Positions 1-5,689 of a DNA stretch of 7,775 nucleotides are shown one piece after another. Position numbers and translations under genes: made by a program. Each line of letters begins with the position of its first letter. Positions within the stretch are counted from its first letter, which is position 1. This DNA is from JALSJK01 sp964530345. Its GTDB lineage: Bacteria; Pseudomonadota; Gammaproteobacteria; Methylococcales; Methylomonadaceae. The notes beneath the pieces are model-generated. The model was not told where the DNA came from. It saw nothing but the letters and a program-made list of their open reading frames with translations, and ran no database searches. The stretch spans positions 1 through 7,775 of the forward strand of contig CAZGYJ010000139.1 of NCBI GenBank assembly GCA_964530345.1, written 5' to 3'.

Positions 1-30
1 TATAGCTAACTATCCGCAATAGGATATAGA

Positions 31-237
31 ATGACAATTGCACTGAACGGGAGCGACTTTAGCCTCTATCAAACTAATTTGCGGCTAAAGCAGTTCCTTG
101 AATATATCCTAAACACATCTAATTTATTTGTTGAAGGATTTAATAAAGCAGCGCCAGAGGAGTTAGTGACCCTGTTATGTTTTCTTCAATGCCAGTACAA
201 GATGGATTTAGAGAAGTTTGTGATATGGAGTGATTGA
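31..237 (+). CDS. Small hypothetical protein (doubtful)
   Basis: An open frame of 68 residues starts with ATG, preceded by an AGGA (AGGATAT) about seven bases upstream, which is a usable ribosome binding site. The protein is leucine-rich, with two cysteines (LLCFLQCQYK) and no signal peptide or membrane segment. I recognise no family. Its last 98 bases overlap the 3' end of fnr on the opposite strand, where fnr encodes a non-conserved tail. It may be a real convergent small gene or a chance frame in AT-rich DNA; the ribosome binding site is the only positive evidence. Confidence 0.25.
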   Translation: MTIALNGSDFSLYQTNLRLKQFLEYILNTSNLFVEGFNKAAPEELVTLLCFLQCQYKMDLEKFVIWSD

Positions 238-946
238 TTAATAACTGTTCATCAATAATTTGCAACCTTTTTTTCTTGACAGTAATCATTCCCAATCGTT
301 CAAACCGGGATAAAATACGACTTACTGTCTCCGGAACTAAGCCCAGATAATTGGCAATATCGGCCCTATTCATAGTCAATTTAAGATGAATAATCTGTCC
401 AGGAACAAAATTCATTCTAAGCAACAATTCCAATAGAAAAATAGCTACCCTTTGCTCGGCAGTTTTTTTATTAATCAGCATTAACAACTGATAATCCTGT
501 ACAATTTCACGGCTAAATCGGGAAATTATTTCTCTCTGAAAAGCAGGGTTCGTCTGGCAAAGAGTTTCAATATATTTTCGAGAAAATCCACAGATGACTG
601 AATTTTCCAGAGCAACAACAGAAGAAACATGCTTGTCGCTATCCAGGGCATCTAGCCCGAGTACTTCACCGGCAAACCTAAAGCCAATGATCTGATCGGT
701 GCCATCCGCGGAAGTAATGAAGCTTTTTATTGAACCTGATTTAACGATAAAGATTTTCTCACAAGGCTCACCCTGTCGAAAAATAAATTTTCCATCCTGA
801 AATTGCCTATCATTCGAGACATAATCTTTAAGAGAAGAAAAGTTTTCCAGAGTCAGCAGCTTGGCAAGACATTGTGTTTTCTTAAAACAATCGAAACAAG
901 TATAAGAATCAAATGTTGAATGTGTTAATTTTGCGGTAAAGCCCAT
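140..946 (-). CDS. fnr: FNR-family oxygen-sensing transcription regulator
   Basis: A cytoplasmic CRP/FNR-type regulator of 268 residues. In this family a [4Fe-4S] cluster allows dimerisation and DNA binding without oxygen, switching respiration and anaerobic genes. The cluster ligands are visible: Cys17, Cys20 and Cys26 (CFDCFKKTQC, the same spacing as E. coli FNR Cys20/23/29) and Cys119 (SVICGF, equivalent to Cys122). The cyclic-nucleotide-binding-like beta roll spans about residues 35-130, a long dimerisation helix about 130-160, and a winged helix-turn-helix about 165-232. The recognition helix reads VPETVSRIL; Glu206, Ser209 and Arg210 are the FNR specificity triad, so it should bind TTGAT-N4-ATCAA sites. 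The ATG at 946 is chosen because GGAGG stands six bases upstream. About 30 residues after residue 237 form a tail not typical of FNR (usual length about 250). It is transcribed divergently from cysD. Confidence 0.93.
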   Translation of the reverse strand: MGFTAKLTHSTFDSYTCFDCFKKTQCLAKLLTLENFSSLKDYVSNDRQFQDGKFIFRQGEPCEKIFIVKSGSIKSFITSADGTDQIIGFRFAGEVLGLDALDSDKHVSSVVALENSVICGFSRKYIETLCQTNPAFQREIISRFSREIVQDYQLLMLINKKTAEQRVAIFLLELLLRMNFVPGQIIHLKLTMNRADIANYLGLVPETVSRILSRFERLGMITVKKKRLQIIDEQLLINHSISQTSLNPSCTGIEENITGSLTPLALLY

Positions 947-951
947 AAATA

Positions 952-956
952 CCTCC
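952..956 (-). promoter_or_regulatory. Shine-Dalgarno of fnr
   Basis: GGAGG on the minus strand, six bases before the ATG at 946. It decides between that start and an in-frame TTG at 958, which would place the Shine-Dalgarno inside the coding sequence. Confidence 0.85.
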
Positions 957-973
957 AACCCTGGATATTGATA

Positions 974-987
974 GTTAAGCGTTTAAC
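974..987. promoter_or_regulatory. Palindrome upstream of fnr (possible operator)
   Basis: GTTAA-GCGT-TTAAC is a perfect 5-4-5 dyad, 28-41 bases upstream of the fnr start. The 5-4-5 geometry matches sites bound by FNR-family dimers, but the arms differ from consensus TTGAT/ATCAA. A partial TTGAT sits just beside it at 968-972. A role in autoregulation is inference. Confidence 0.25.
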
Positions 988-1243
988 AAAAAAAATCTTA
1001 AAGCTAATAATTATGCAAAAATGTTTTTATGATCCGGCTGGTTTTTGATGGTATTGTTACAGCTTAGTTTTTGCCTTCCAGCATTCATTTGGACTTTTGA
1101 CTACCTATAAGCGTTCTCTACAGCTTTGATTTAAAAAGATTTTTTTGTTCTACATATTTTTTCATATTAAACCCATAGATCATAGTATGCCTATTCCCTG
1201 ATGACGTCCATTAAAAAAATCTAGATTAAAATGAAAATTTGGC

Positions 1244-1265
1244 TTTGTAATTAATAGCTTACAAA
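1244..1265. promoter_or_regulatory. Dyad upstream of the cysD promoter
   Basis: TTTGTAA and TTACAAA form a perfect seven-base inverted repeat around an eight-base spacer. It lies about -63 to -42 from the predicted start of transcription, where activators often bind. The core half-site TTGTAA/TTACAA recurs in the dyad downstream of the promoter. Confidence 0.4.
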
Positions 1266-1271
1266 TCAAAA

Positions 1272-1300
1272 TTGCCTAAGTATTCGTATAATTTTATAAT
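1272..1300 (+). promoter_or_regulatory. Predicted sigma70-type promoter of cysD
   Basis: TTGCCT at 1272-1277 (four of six consensus bases) and a perfect TATAAT at 1295-1300 are separated by 17 bases, the optimal spacing. A second TATAAT lies at 1287-1292 but has no good -35. Transcription would start near 1307, leaving a leader of roughly 127 bases before the cysD ATG. Confidence 0.6.
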
Positions 1301-1310
1301 GCACAGATAC

Positions 1311-1346
1311 GTTACAAAGACGTGTTTTAGGCATTCACGTTGTAAC
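1311..1346 (+). promoter_or_regulatory. Stem-loop or operator in the cysD leader
   Basis: GTTACAA (1311-1317) pairs with TTGTAAC (1340-1346), and CGTG (1321-1324) with CACG (1336-1339). This gives an 11-pair stem with a three-base AGA bulge and an 11-base loop. It would lie at the very 5' end of the predicted cysD transcript. It could act as RNA structure (stability, control of translation) or as a DNA operator just downstream of the promoter. No U-tract follows, so it is not an intrinsic terminator. Confidence 0.45.
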
Positions 1347-1433
1347 AAGAGCTCATTAAGAATTCGCTATTTTTACGGTTCTGTTTCCTTAAACACAAAA
1401 ATCAGACTGCCTTTACCCTATCAATATTCCCTG

Positions 1434-2342
1434 ATGTCAGATTACAAATTAACCCACCTGAAACAATTGGAAGCAGAAAGCATCCATATTATTCGAGAAG
1501 TTGCCGCTGAATTTGATCGTCCAGTCATGCTGTATTCGATCGGAAAGGATTCCGCCGTAATGTTGCATTTGGCGATGAAAGCTTTTTCCCCTGGCAAACC
1601 GCCCTTTCCACTCATGCATGTGGATACTACATGGAAGTTCAAGGAAATGATCAAATTTCGGGACAAACTGATTCATGACCTCGGACTGGACCTCATTGTC
1701 CATATTAATGAAGAGGGTGTTAAACAAGGAATTGGCCCCTTTACTCATGGCAGTAAAAAACATACGGATGTGATGAAAACTGATTCCCTAAAGCAAGCTC
1801 TGGATAAGCACCAGTTTGATGCTGCTTTTGGGGGCGCACGACGTGATGAAGAAAAATCCCGTGCAAAAGAGCGGGTTTATTCATTCCGGGACAAAAACCA
1901 TCGCTGGGATCCCAAAAATCAGCGCCCGGAACTATGGAACATCTACAATGGCAGGATTGATAAGGGCGAAAGTATTCGTGTTTTCCCATTATCCAACTGG
2001 ACTGAACTTGATATCTGGCAGTATATTCACCTTGAAAATATTCCTATCGTACCCCTCTATTTTGCCAAACAACGCCCAGTCGTGAATAAAGATGGCATGT
2101 TAATCATGGTGGATGATGAAAGAATGCCAATTGAAGCAAGTGATAAGATCGAAATGAAAATGGTTCGCTTCCGAACCCTGGGTTGTTATCCATTAACCGG
2201 GGCTGTTGAATCAACTGCCACAACTCTGCCGGAAATTATTCAGGAAATGTTACTGACTACAACTTCAGAACGTCAGGGACGATTGATTGATCATGACCAG
2301 GCAGGGTCGATGGAGCAAAAAAAACGTGAAGGTTATTTTTAA
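1434..2342 (+). CDS. cysD: Sulfate adenylyltransferase subunit 2
   Basis: Catalytic subunit of the CysDN ATP sulfurylase, which makes adenosine 5'-phosphosulfate (APS) and pyrophosphate from ATP and sulfate in the cytoplasm, the first step of assimilation to cysteine. From ATG 1434 the protein is 302 residues, the same length as E. coli CysD, and its first residues (MSDYKLTHLKQLEAESIH) align with the family. The PP-loop SIGKDS is at 35-40, HVDTTWKF at 62-69, GGARRDEEKSR at 133-143, and the conserved end SMEQKKREGYF is present. The open frame continues upstream to 1272, but that part is not CysD-like. No Shine-Dalgarno is visible before the ATG. The cysN gene follows after 124 bases, and both are probably transcribed from the promoter near 1272-1300. 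Confidence 0.97.
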   Translation: MSDYKLTHLKQLEAESIHIIREVAAEFDRPVMLYSIGKDSAVMLHLAMKAFSPGKPPFPLMHVDTTWKFKEMIKFRDKLIHDLGLDLIVHINEEGVKQGIGPFTHGSKKHTDVMKTDSLKQALDKHQFDAAFGGARRDEEKSRAKERVYSFRDKNHRWDPKNQRPELWNIYNGRIDKGESIRVFPLSNWTELDIWQYIHLENIPIVPLYFAKQRPVVNKDGMLIMVDDERMPIEASDKIEMKMVRFRTLGCYPLTGAVESTATTLPEIIQEMLLTTTSERQGRLIDHDQAGSMEQKKREGYF

Positions 2343-2386
2343 AATAATTATTTTACGAAAAATATCAAAATCTAACATTTTCCGTC

Positions 2387-2406
2387 GGGTTACGCTTCGC
2401 TAACCC
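2387..2406. repeat. REP-like palindrome between cysD and cysN
   Basis: GGGTTA (2387-2392) and TAACCC (2401-2406) pair, and an inner GC/GC pairs around a TTC loop, with one bulged C. The surrounding text resembles short GC-rich palindromes scattered between genes in many gammaproteobacterial genomes, and it stands out from the AT-rich flanks. In an mRNA it would form a hairpin after the cysD stop; no U-run follows, so read-through into cysN is expected. Confidence 0.5.
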
Positions 2407-2466
2407 AACCTTGTATATTAAAGGCAAGTAGCACAAACACAAAAAAAACAGGTTTATTCCATAAAA

Positions 2467-4095
2467 ATGTCACATCAATCAGATTTAATTAGTACCGATA
2501 TCAATGCTTATCTGGATCAACATGAACGAAAGGAATTATTACGTTTTTTAACCTGTGGCAATGTCGATGACGGCAAAAGTACTTTGATTGGTCGTTTGCT
2601 ACACGATTCCAAAATGATTTATGAAGATCAACTGGCTGCGGTCAAAGCTGACAGCGTAAAGTCTGGGACCACCGGAGCAGGCACCATTGACTTGGCATTA
2701 CTGGTCGATGGTTTACAGGCAGAACGTGAACAAGGAATTACTATTGATGTCGCCTATCGGTATTTTTCCACATCGACAAGAAAATTTATTATTGCCGATA
2801 CACCTGGCCATGAGCAATACACGCGCAACATGGCAACCGGCGCCTCTACTTGTGACCTTGCGGTAATTTTGATTGATGCGCGCTATGGTGTTCAAACTCA
2901 GACTCGGCGGCATAGTTTTATTGCATCGTTACTGGGTATTAAACACATTATCGTCGCCATTAATAAAATGGATCTGGTAAATTTTAGTGAAGGTACTTAC
3001 GAAAAAATCAAAAAAGACTATCTGGAATTTGCTGAAAAACTAAATTTGTCCGACATTCATTTTATCCCGATGTCAGCATTACAAGGCGATAATGTTGTCA
3101 ATAAAAGTGACAACATGCCTTGGTTTACTGGAAAGCCAATGATGGAAACCTTAAACACCATCGAAATAAACAGTGACAAGAATTTTACTGACCCCCGTAT
3201 GCCAGTTCAATATGTTAATCGTCCCAATCTGGATTTTCGAGGGTTTTGTGGAACTATTGCCGCAGGTGTATTTCATAAGGGCGATAATATTACCGTATTA
3301 CCATCAGGTAAAACCAGCAAAATCAAATCCATCGTAACCTATGATGGCGAACTACAACAAGCTTTCCCGCCGATGGCCGTCACGCTTACTTTGGAAGATG
3401 AAATTGATGTCAGCCGGGGTGATTTGATTACCAGCAGTACCCTGCCGGAAATTGCCGATTCATTTCAGGCTACTATCGTCTGGATGGCTGAACAGACTAT
3501 GACGCCAGGTCGACAATACATAATTAAGCAGGCAACTCGAAGTGTTCCCGGTTCTATTTCAAAAATTGATTACCGGATTGACGTTAATACCCTTGAGCAG
3601 TTTAGCGCAACGGAACTGCATCTTAACGAAATTGCTTCTTGTACTGTTTCTGTCAATGCACCCGTGGTTTTTGATCCTTATCAAAAAAGTAAGGGAACAG
3701 GATCCTTTATCATTATAGATCGATTAACTAATGTCACAGTTGGCGCAGGGATGATTTCAGGTGTCAGTGACAAATCCAGTTTTACTCATGTTTCCCCAGA
3801 AGAGCGCAGCGCCCGATTTGGTCAAAAAGCTGTTGCAATTGGACTGACAGGCGCAAAAGCCGGTGAAGTCGCCTATCAGCTTGAAAGAAAGTTGTTTGAT
3901 TCGGGTCATGCTGCAACAATTCTTGAAAATCAAGGGGAAAACCAGGCTGAATATATTGAAGTTATCAAGCATGCGGGTCTAATAGTATTATGCCCAGAAT
4001 GCCCTGAAAAGTTGCCAGATATGCAATTTGATACGGAAAAAAATACCACGGAACAAATACTTGCATCATTGAAAGCAAAAAAAACTATTGTCTAG
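2467..4095 (+). CDS. cysN: Sulfate adenylyltransferase subunit 1 with vestigial APS kinase tail
   Basis: GTPase subunit of ATP sulfurylase; in this family GTP hydrolysis drives APS synthesis by CysD. The EF-Tu-like GTPase elements are intact: GNVDDGKST at 31-39, AEREQGITID at 85-94, DTPGHEQYTRNM at 111-122, NKMD at 166-169 and SAL at 203-205. Beta-barrel domains follow to about residue 430 (VGAGMI). The start MSHQSDLIS and the next residues match CysN/CysNC proteins. E. coli CysN is about 475 residues and fused CysNC about 630; this one is 542. Residues 443-542 resemble a shrunken CysC: EERSARFGQK and LERKLFDSGH flank a P-loop reading GLTGAKAGE instead of GLSGSGKST, AGLIVL remains at 503-508, and a CysC-like end follows. 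APS kinase activity is therefore very unlikely. Only a weak AGG lies upstream of the ATG. Confidence 0.95.
   Translation: MSHQSDLISTDINAYLDQHERKELLRFLTCGNVDDGKSTLIGRLLHDSKMIYEDQLAAVKADSVKSGTTGAGTIDLALLVDGLQAEREQGITIDVAYRYFSTSTRKFIIADTPGHEQYTRNMATGASTCDLAVILIDARYGVQTQTRRHSFIASLLGIKHIIVAINKMDLVNFSEGTYEKIKKDYLEFAEKLNLSDIHFIPMSALQGDNVVNKSDNMPWFTGKPMMETLNTIEINSDKNFTDPRMPVQYVNRPNLDFRGFCGTIAAGVFHKGDNITVLPSGKTSKIKSIVTYDGELQQAFPPMAVTLTLEDEIDVSRGDLITSSTLPEIADSFQATIVWMAEQTMTPGRQYIIKQATRSVPGSISKIDYRIDVNTLEQFSATELHLNEIASCTVSVNAPVVFDPYQKSKGTGSFIIIDRLTNVTVGAGMISGVSDKSSFTHVSPEERSARFGQKAVAIGLTGAKAGEVAYQLERKLFDSGHAATILENQGENQAEYIEVIKHAGLIVLCPECPEKLPDMQFDTEKNTTEQILASLKAKKTIV
3793..4092 (+). other. Degenerate CysC (APS kinase) domain within cysN
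   Basis: This is the C-terminal segment of CysN, residues 443-542. About 100 residues remain, against roughly 190 in a working CysC domain. The Walker A lysine and the following Ser/Thr are replaced by Ala, Gly and Glu (P-loop region at 3841-3867), and I find no counterpart of the conserved DGDNVR segment or the KGLYKKAR lid. The frame is open throughout, which suggests the tail is tolerated or kept for a structural role. Confidence 0.7.
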
Positions 4096-4155
4096 TGCGC
4101 CAATATTGCAAAATGAGTTTTATTTGAGAAAGATTTTGATATTAAAAACTCAATA

Positions 4156-4947
4156 ATGAATCCTTTATTGCTTGGTAGTTTTGCTTGCTTTGCTTACTTG
4201 ATAAGTAGCCTGTTGATTTTTTTTGAAATTAAAAAAACATCTGGTAAGCCTGTTTCCCTGTATATTGCCTGGCTTGCCGTTGTTCTTCATTTTGGTTATC
4301 ACGCAAATAATATTCTGCTCTTTGGCGCTGTTAGCTTTAGTTTTTTTTACACAGCATCCATTGTGTCACTTTTAGTTTCGTTGATATTATTGATTGCCGC
4401 CATATCTCAACCGGTTGAAAAACTTGGCTTGGCTGTTTTTCCATTATCTGCAATTCTGCTGGGCGGCAGTATTTTATTTCCAGAAAGCTCTCATCATCTA
4501 CAATCTTCGGACTGGAAAATGCATATCCACATTTTCAGCTCAATTATTGCTTTCAGTTTGTTAAATATTGCAGCATTTCAGGCATTGCTTTTGGCTTTTC
4601 AAGATCACCAACTCAAAAAGCATCAACCAAAGTGGTTTGTCCTGTCCCTGCCATCATTGCAAACCATGGAGTCATTATTATTTCAAATGATTGCTACGGG
4701 GCTAACCTTTTTGACGATATCATTGGTGAGTGGTTTTCTTTTTGTCGAAGATTTGTTTGCTCAACACCTGGGCCACAAAACCATACTCTCAATCCTGGCC
4801 TGGATTATCTTTTCTGGATTACTCGCTGGCCGATCTCTTTATGGCTGGCGAGGACAAACGGCAATAAGGTGGACATTACTTGGATTTGCAGCGCTACTGC
4901 TGGCCTACTTTGGCAGTAAGCTGGTTTATGAATTTATTTTACGCTAA
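4156..4947 (+). CDS. ypjD: YpjD-like inner membrane protein of the CcsA/cytochrome c assembly family
   Basis: An integral inner membrane protein of 263 residues with about eight hydrophobic helices, and no cleaved signal peptide evident. It belongs to the YpjD group of the CcsA/CcmC-like cytochrome c assembly superfamily; whether these proteins handle heme is not established. Family-like stretches are the helix after KMHIHIF (121-127), LPSLQTMESLLF at 165-176, HKTILSILAW at 207-216, GWRG at 230-233 and the end AYFGSKLVYEF. Histidines 45, 49, 123, 125 and 207 are possible heme ligands. Length matches E. coli YpjD (about 264). In E. coli ypjD adjoins ffh; here it follows cysN by 60 bases on the same strand and may be cotranscribed. 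No clear Shine-Dalgarno precedes the ATG. Membership of the family is firm; the exact role is not. Confidence 0.83.
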   Translation: MNPLLLGSFACFAYLISSLLIFFEIKKTSGKPVSLYIAWLAVVLHFGYHANNILLFGAVSFSFFYTASIVSLLVSLILLIAAISQPVEKLGLAVFPLSAILLGGSILFPESSHHLQSSDWKMHIHIFSSIIAFSLLNIAAFQALLLAFQDHQLKKHQPKWFVLSLPSLQTMESLLFQMIATGLTFLTISLVSGFLFVEDLFAQHLGHKTILSILAWIIFSGLLAGRSLYGWRGQTAIRWTLLGFAALLLAYFGSKLVYEFILR

Positions 4948-4951
4948 TACA

Positions 4952-5251
4952 TTAACTCGCATCGGCATAGCTTTTTACGGCATTTTTTCCTTGAGTTACT
5001 CTTTTTAATTCCTGCGCCAGACGATCACGTTCCTGGCGCACTGCATTTTGAATTTGCTGGTCTTTGTTCAACACCTGACGAACAGCATCAGCTAAACCTT
5101 CATCTTTAAGCAGAGTATCAACAAAGTATTTCTTAATTAAACCATCCCGGTTTTTTTCGAGAGTAAATAAATCATCCCATCGTGCTCCCTTTGCACTGTT
5201 TAACATTTGGTCAGTTAATTCCAATATCTGATTAAAGGTTTCCTGACTCAC
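4952..5251 (-). CDS. fliT: FliT-like flagellar export chaperone
   Basis: A small, charged, almost wholly helical protein of 99 residues, last in the fliC-flaG-fliD-fliS series. FliT proteins are cytoplasmic chaperones that hold the FliD cap protein before export, and in enterics also restrain the flagellar master regulator. The sequence shows two or three amphipathic helices, a central W25-D26 with LEKNRDGLIK at 31-40, and a Gln/Arg/Glu-rich helix near 62-88. FliT diverges fast, so the call rests on size, helix pattern and position. The start is GTG at 5251, preceded by AGGA about eight bases upstream; the fliS stop codon is four bases away, so translation is probably coupled. Its stop lies four bases from that of the convergent ypjD. 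Confidence 0.72.
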   Translation of the reverse strand: MSQETFNQILELTDQMLNSAKGARWDDLFTLEKNRDGLIKKYFVDTLLKDEGLADAVRQVLNKDQQIQNAVRQERDRLAQELKRVTQGKNAVKSYADAS

Positions 5252-5255
5252 GAAT

Positions 5256-5666
5256 TTATCCTATTTTTTGATGATATTTATATTCTTCAGGGATAGCATC
5301 CCAGCCTTGCTTAACTTCTGCCATCAAAGATTGAACTTCCGATAGAATTGCAGCATCGTTATTCGAATTTGCTTCGATCAATCGACGATTCATATAATCA
5401 TATAAATCATTCAAATTTCGCGCAATCTCATCCCCTTTTTCCATGTCCAAACAACTTCTCAAACCATTGACAATTCCTATTGCTTTACTAATATATTTAC
5501 TTTTTCCCGGTAGATCACCTCTTTCAATATGCCCTTTTGCATAAGCCACTCTTTCCATAAAACCATCCATTAACATTTGAATAATCCGATGTGGAGAAGC
5601 CTCTATTGCTTCGGAAGCAACAGCATGTTTACTATAGGACTCAATTGCACTACTTAAAGCTACCAT
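5256..5666 (-). CDS. fliS: Flagellar secretion chaperone FliS
   Basis: A cytoplasmic chaperone that binds the C-terminal helix of flagellin, prevents early polymerisation and delivers it to the export apparatus. At 136 residues it has the usual FliS length and all-helical make-up. Visible family features are an N-terminal tyrosine (Y11), SPHRIIQMLMDG at 24-35, the segment SKAIGIVNGLR at 60-70, LNDLYDYMNRRL at 85-96 and a late Trp122. The ATG is preceded by AGAGGT at good spacing. It begins 23 bases after fliD and ends four bases before fliT. Its client flagellin is encoded at the right edge of the window. Confidence 0.95.
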   Translation of the reverse strand: MVALSSAIESYSKHAVASEAIEASPHRIIQMLMDGFMERVAYAKGHIERGDLPGKSKYISKAIGIVNGLRSCLDMEKGDEIARNLNDLYDYMNRRLIEANSNNDAAILSEVQSLMAEVKQGWDAIPEEYKYHQKIG

Positions 5667-5689
5667 ATTAATACCTCTTTAAATTATCA

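Larger units (their letters stand above)
947..1433. other. Divergent fnr-cysD intergenic region
   Basis: This 487-base gap is very AT-rich and holds no supportable gene. It contains a 5-4-5 palindrome near fnr, one copy of a 12-base direct repeat (1192-1203) whose second copy covers the cysD start, a dyad at 1244-1265, a sigma70-type promoter at 1272-1300, and a stem-loop in the predicted cysD leader at 1311-1346. An in-frame upstream extension of cysD from 1272 would encode 54 residues with no resemblance to CysD. I found no confident promoter for fnr; the stretch 990-1190 shows nothing I can name. Confidence 0.7.

Noticed and set aside
947..958. TTG at 958 as the start of fnr
   Set aside because: The ATG at 946 has GGAGG at ideal spacing; using the TTG would put that Shine-Dalgarno inside the coding region.
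1097..1125. Alternative promoter TTGACT-16-TACAGC upstream of cysD
   Set aside because: The -35 is good but the -10 matches only half the consensus; the promoter at 1272-1300 is far better.
1272..1433. In-frame N-terminal extension of cysD by 54 residues
   Set aside because: The extension is not CysD-like, the ATG at 1434 gives exactly the family length and N-terminus, and the upstream part overlaps a good promoter.
947..1433. Consensus FNR box (TTGAT-N4-ATCAA) in the fnr-cysD gap
   Set aside because: TTGAT half-sites occur (968-972, 1126-1130), but none has a matching ATCAA at the right distance.
1442..1989. Minus-strand and alternate-frame open frames within cysD
   Set aside because: They are shadows of a strongly conserved coding sequence, with no family resemblance or ribosome binding site.
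3793..4155. An intact CysC domain disrupted by a frameshift or sequencing error in cysN
   Set aside because: The tail keeps a CysC-like C-terminal end in the same frame, and only 60 bases separate the stop from ypjD, too little to hold the missing kinase core.
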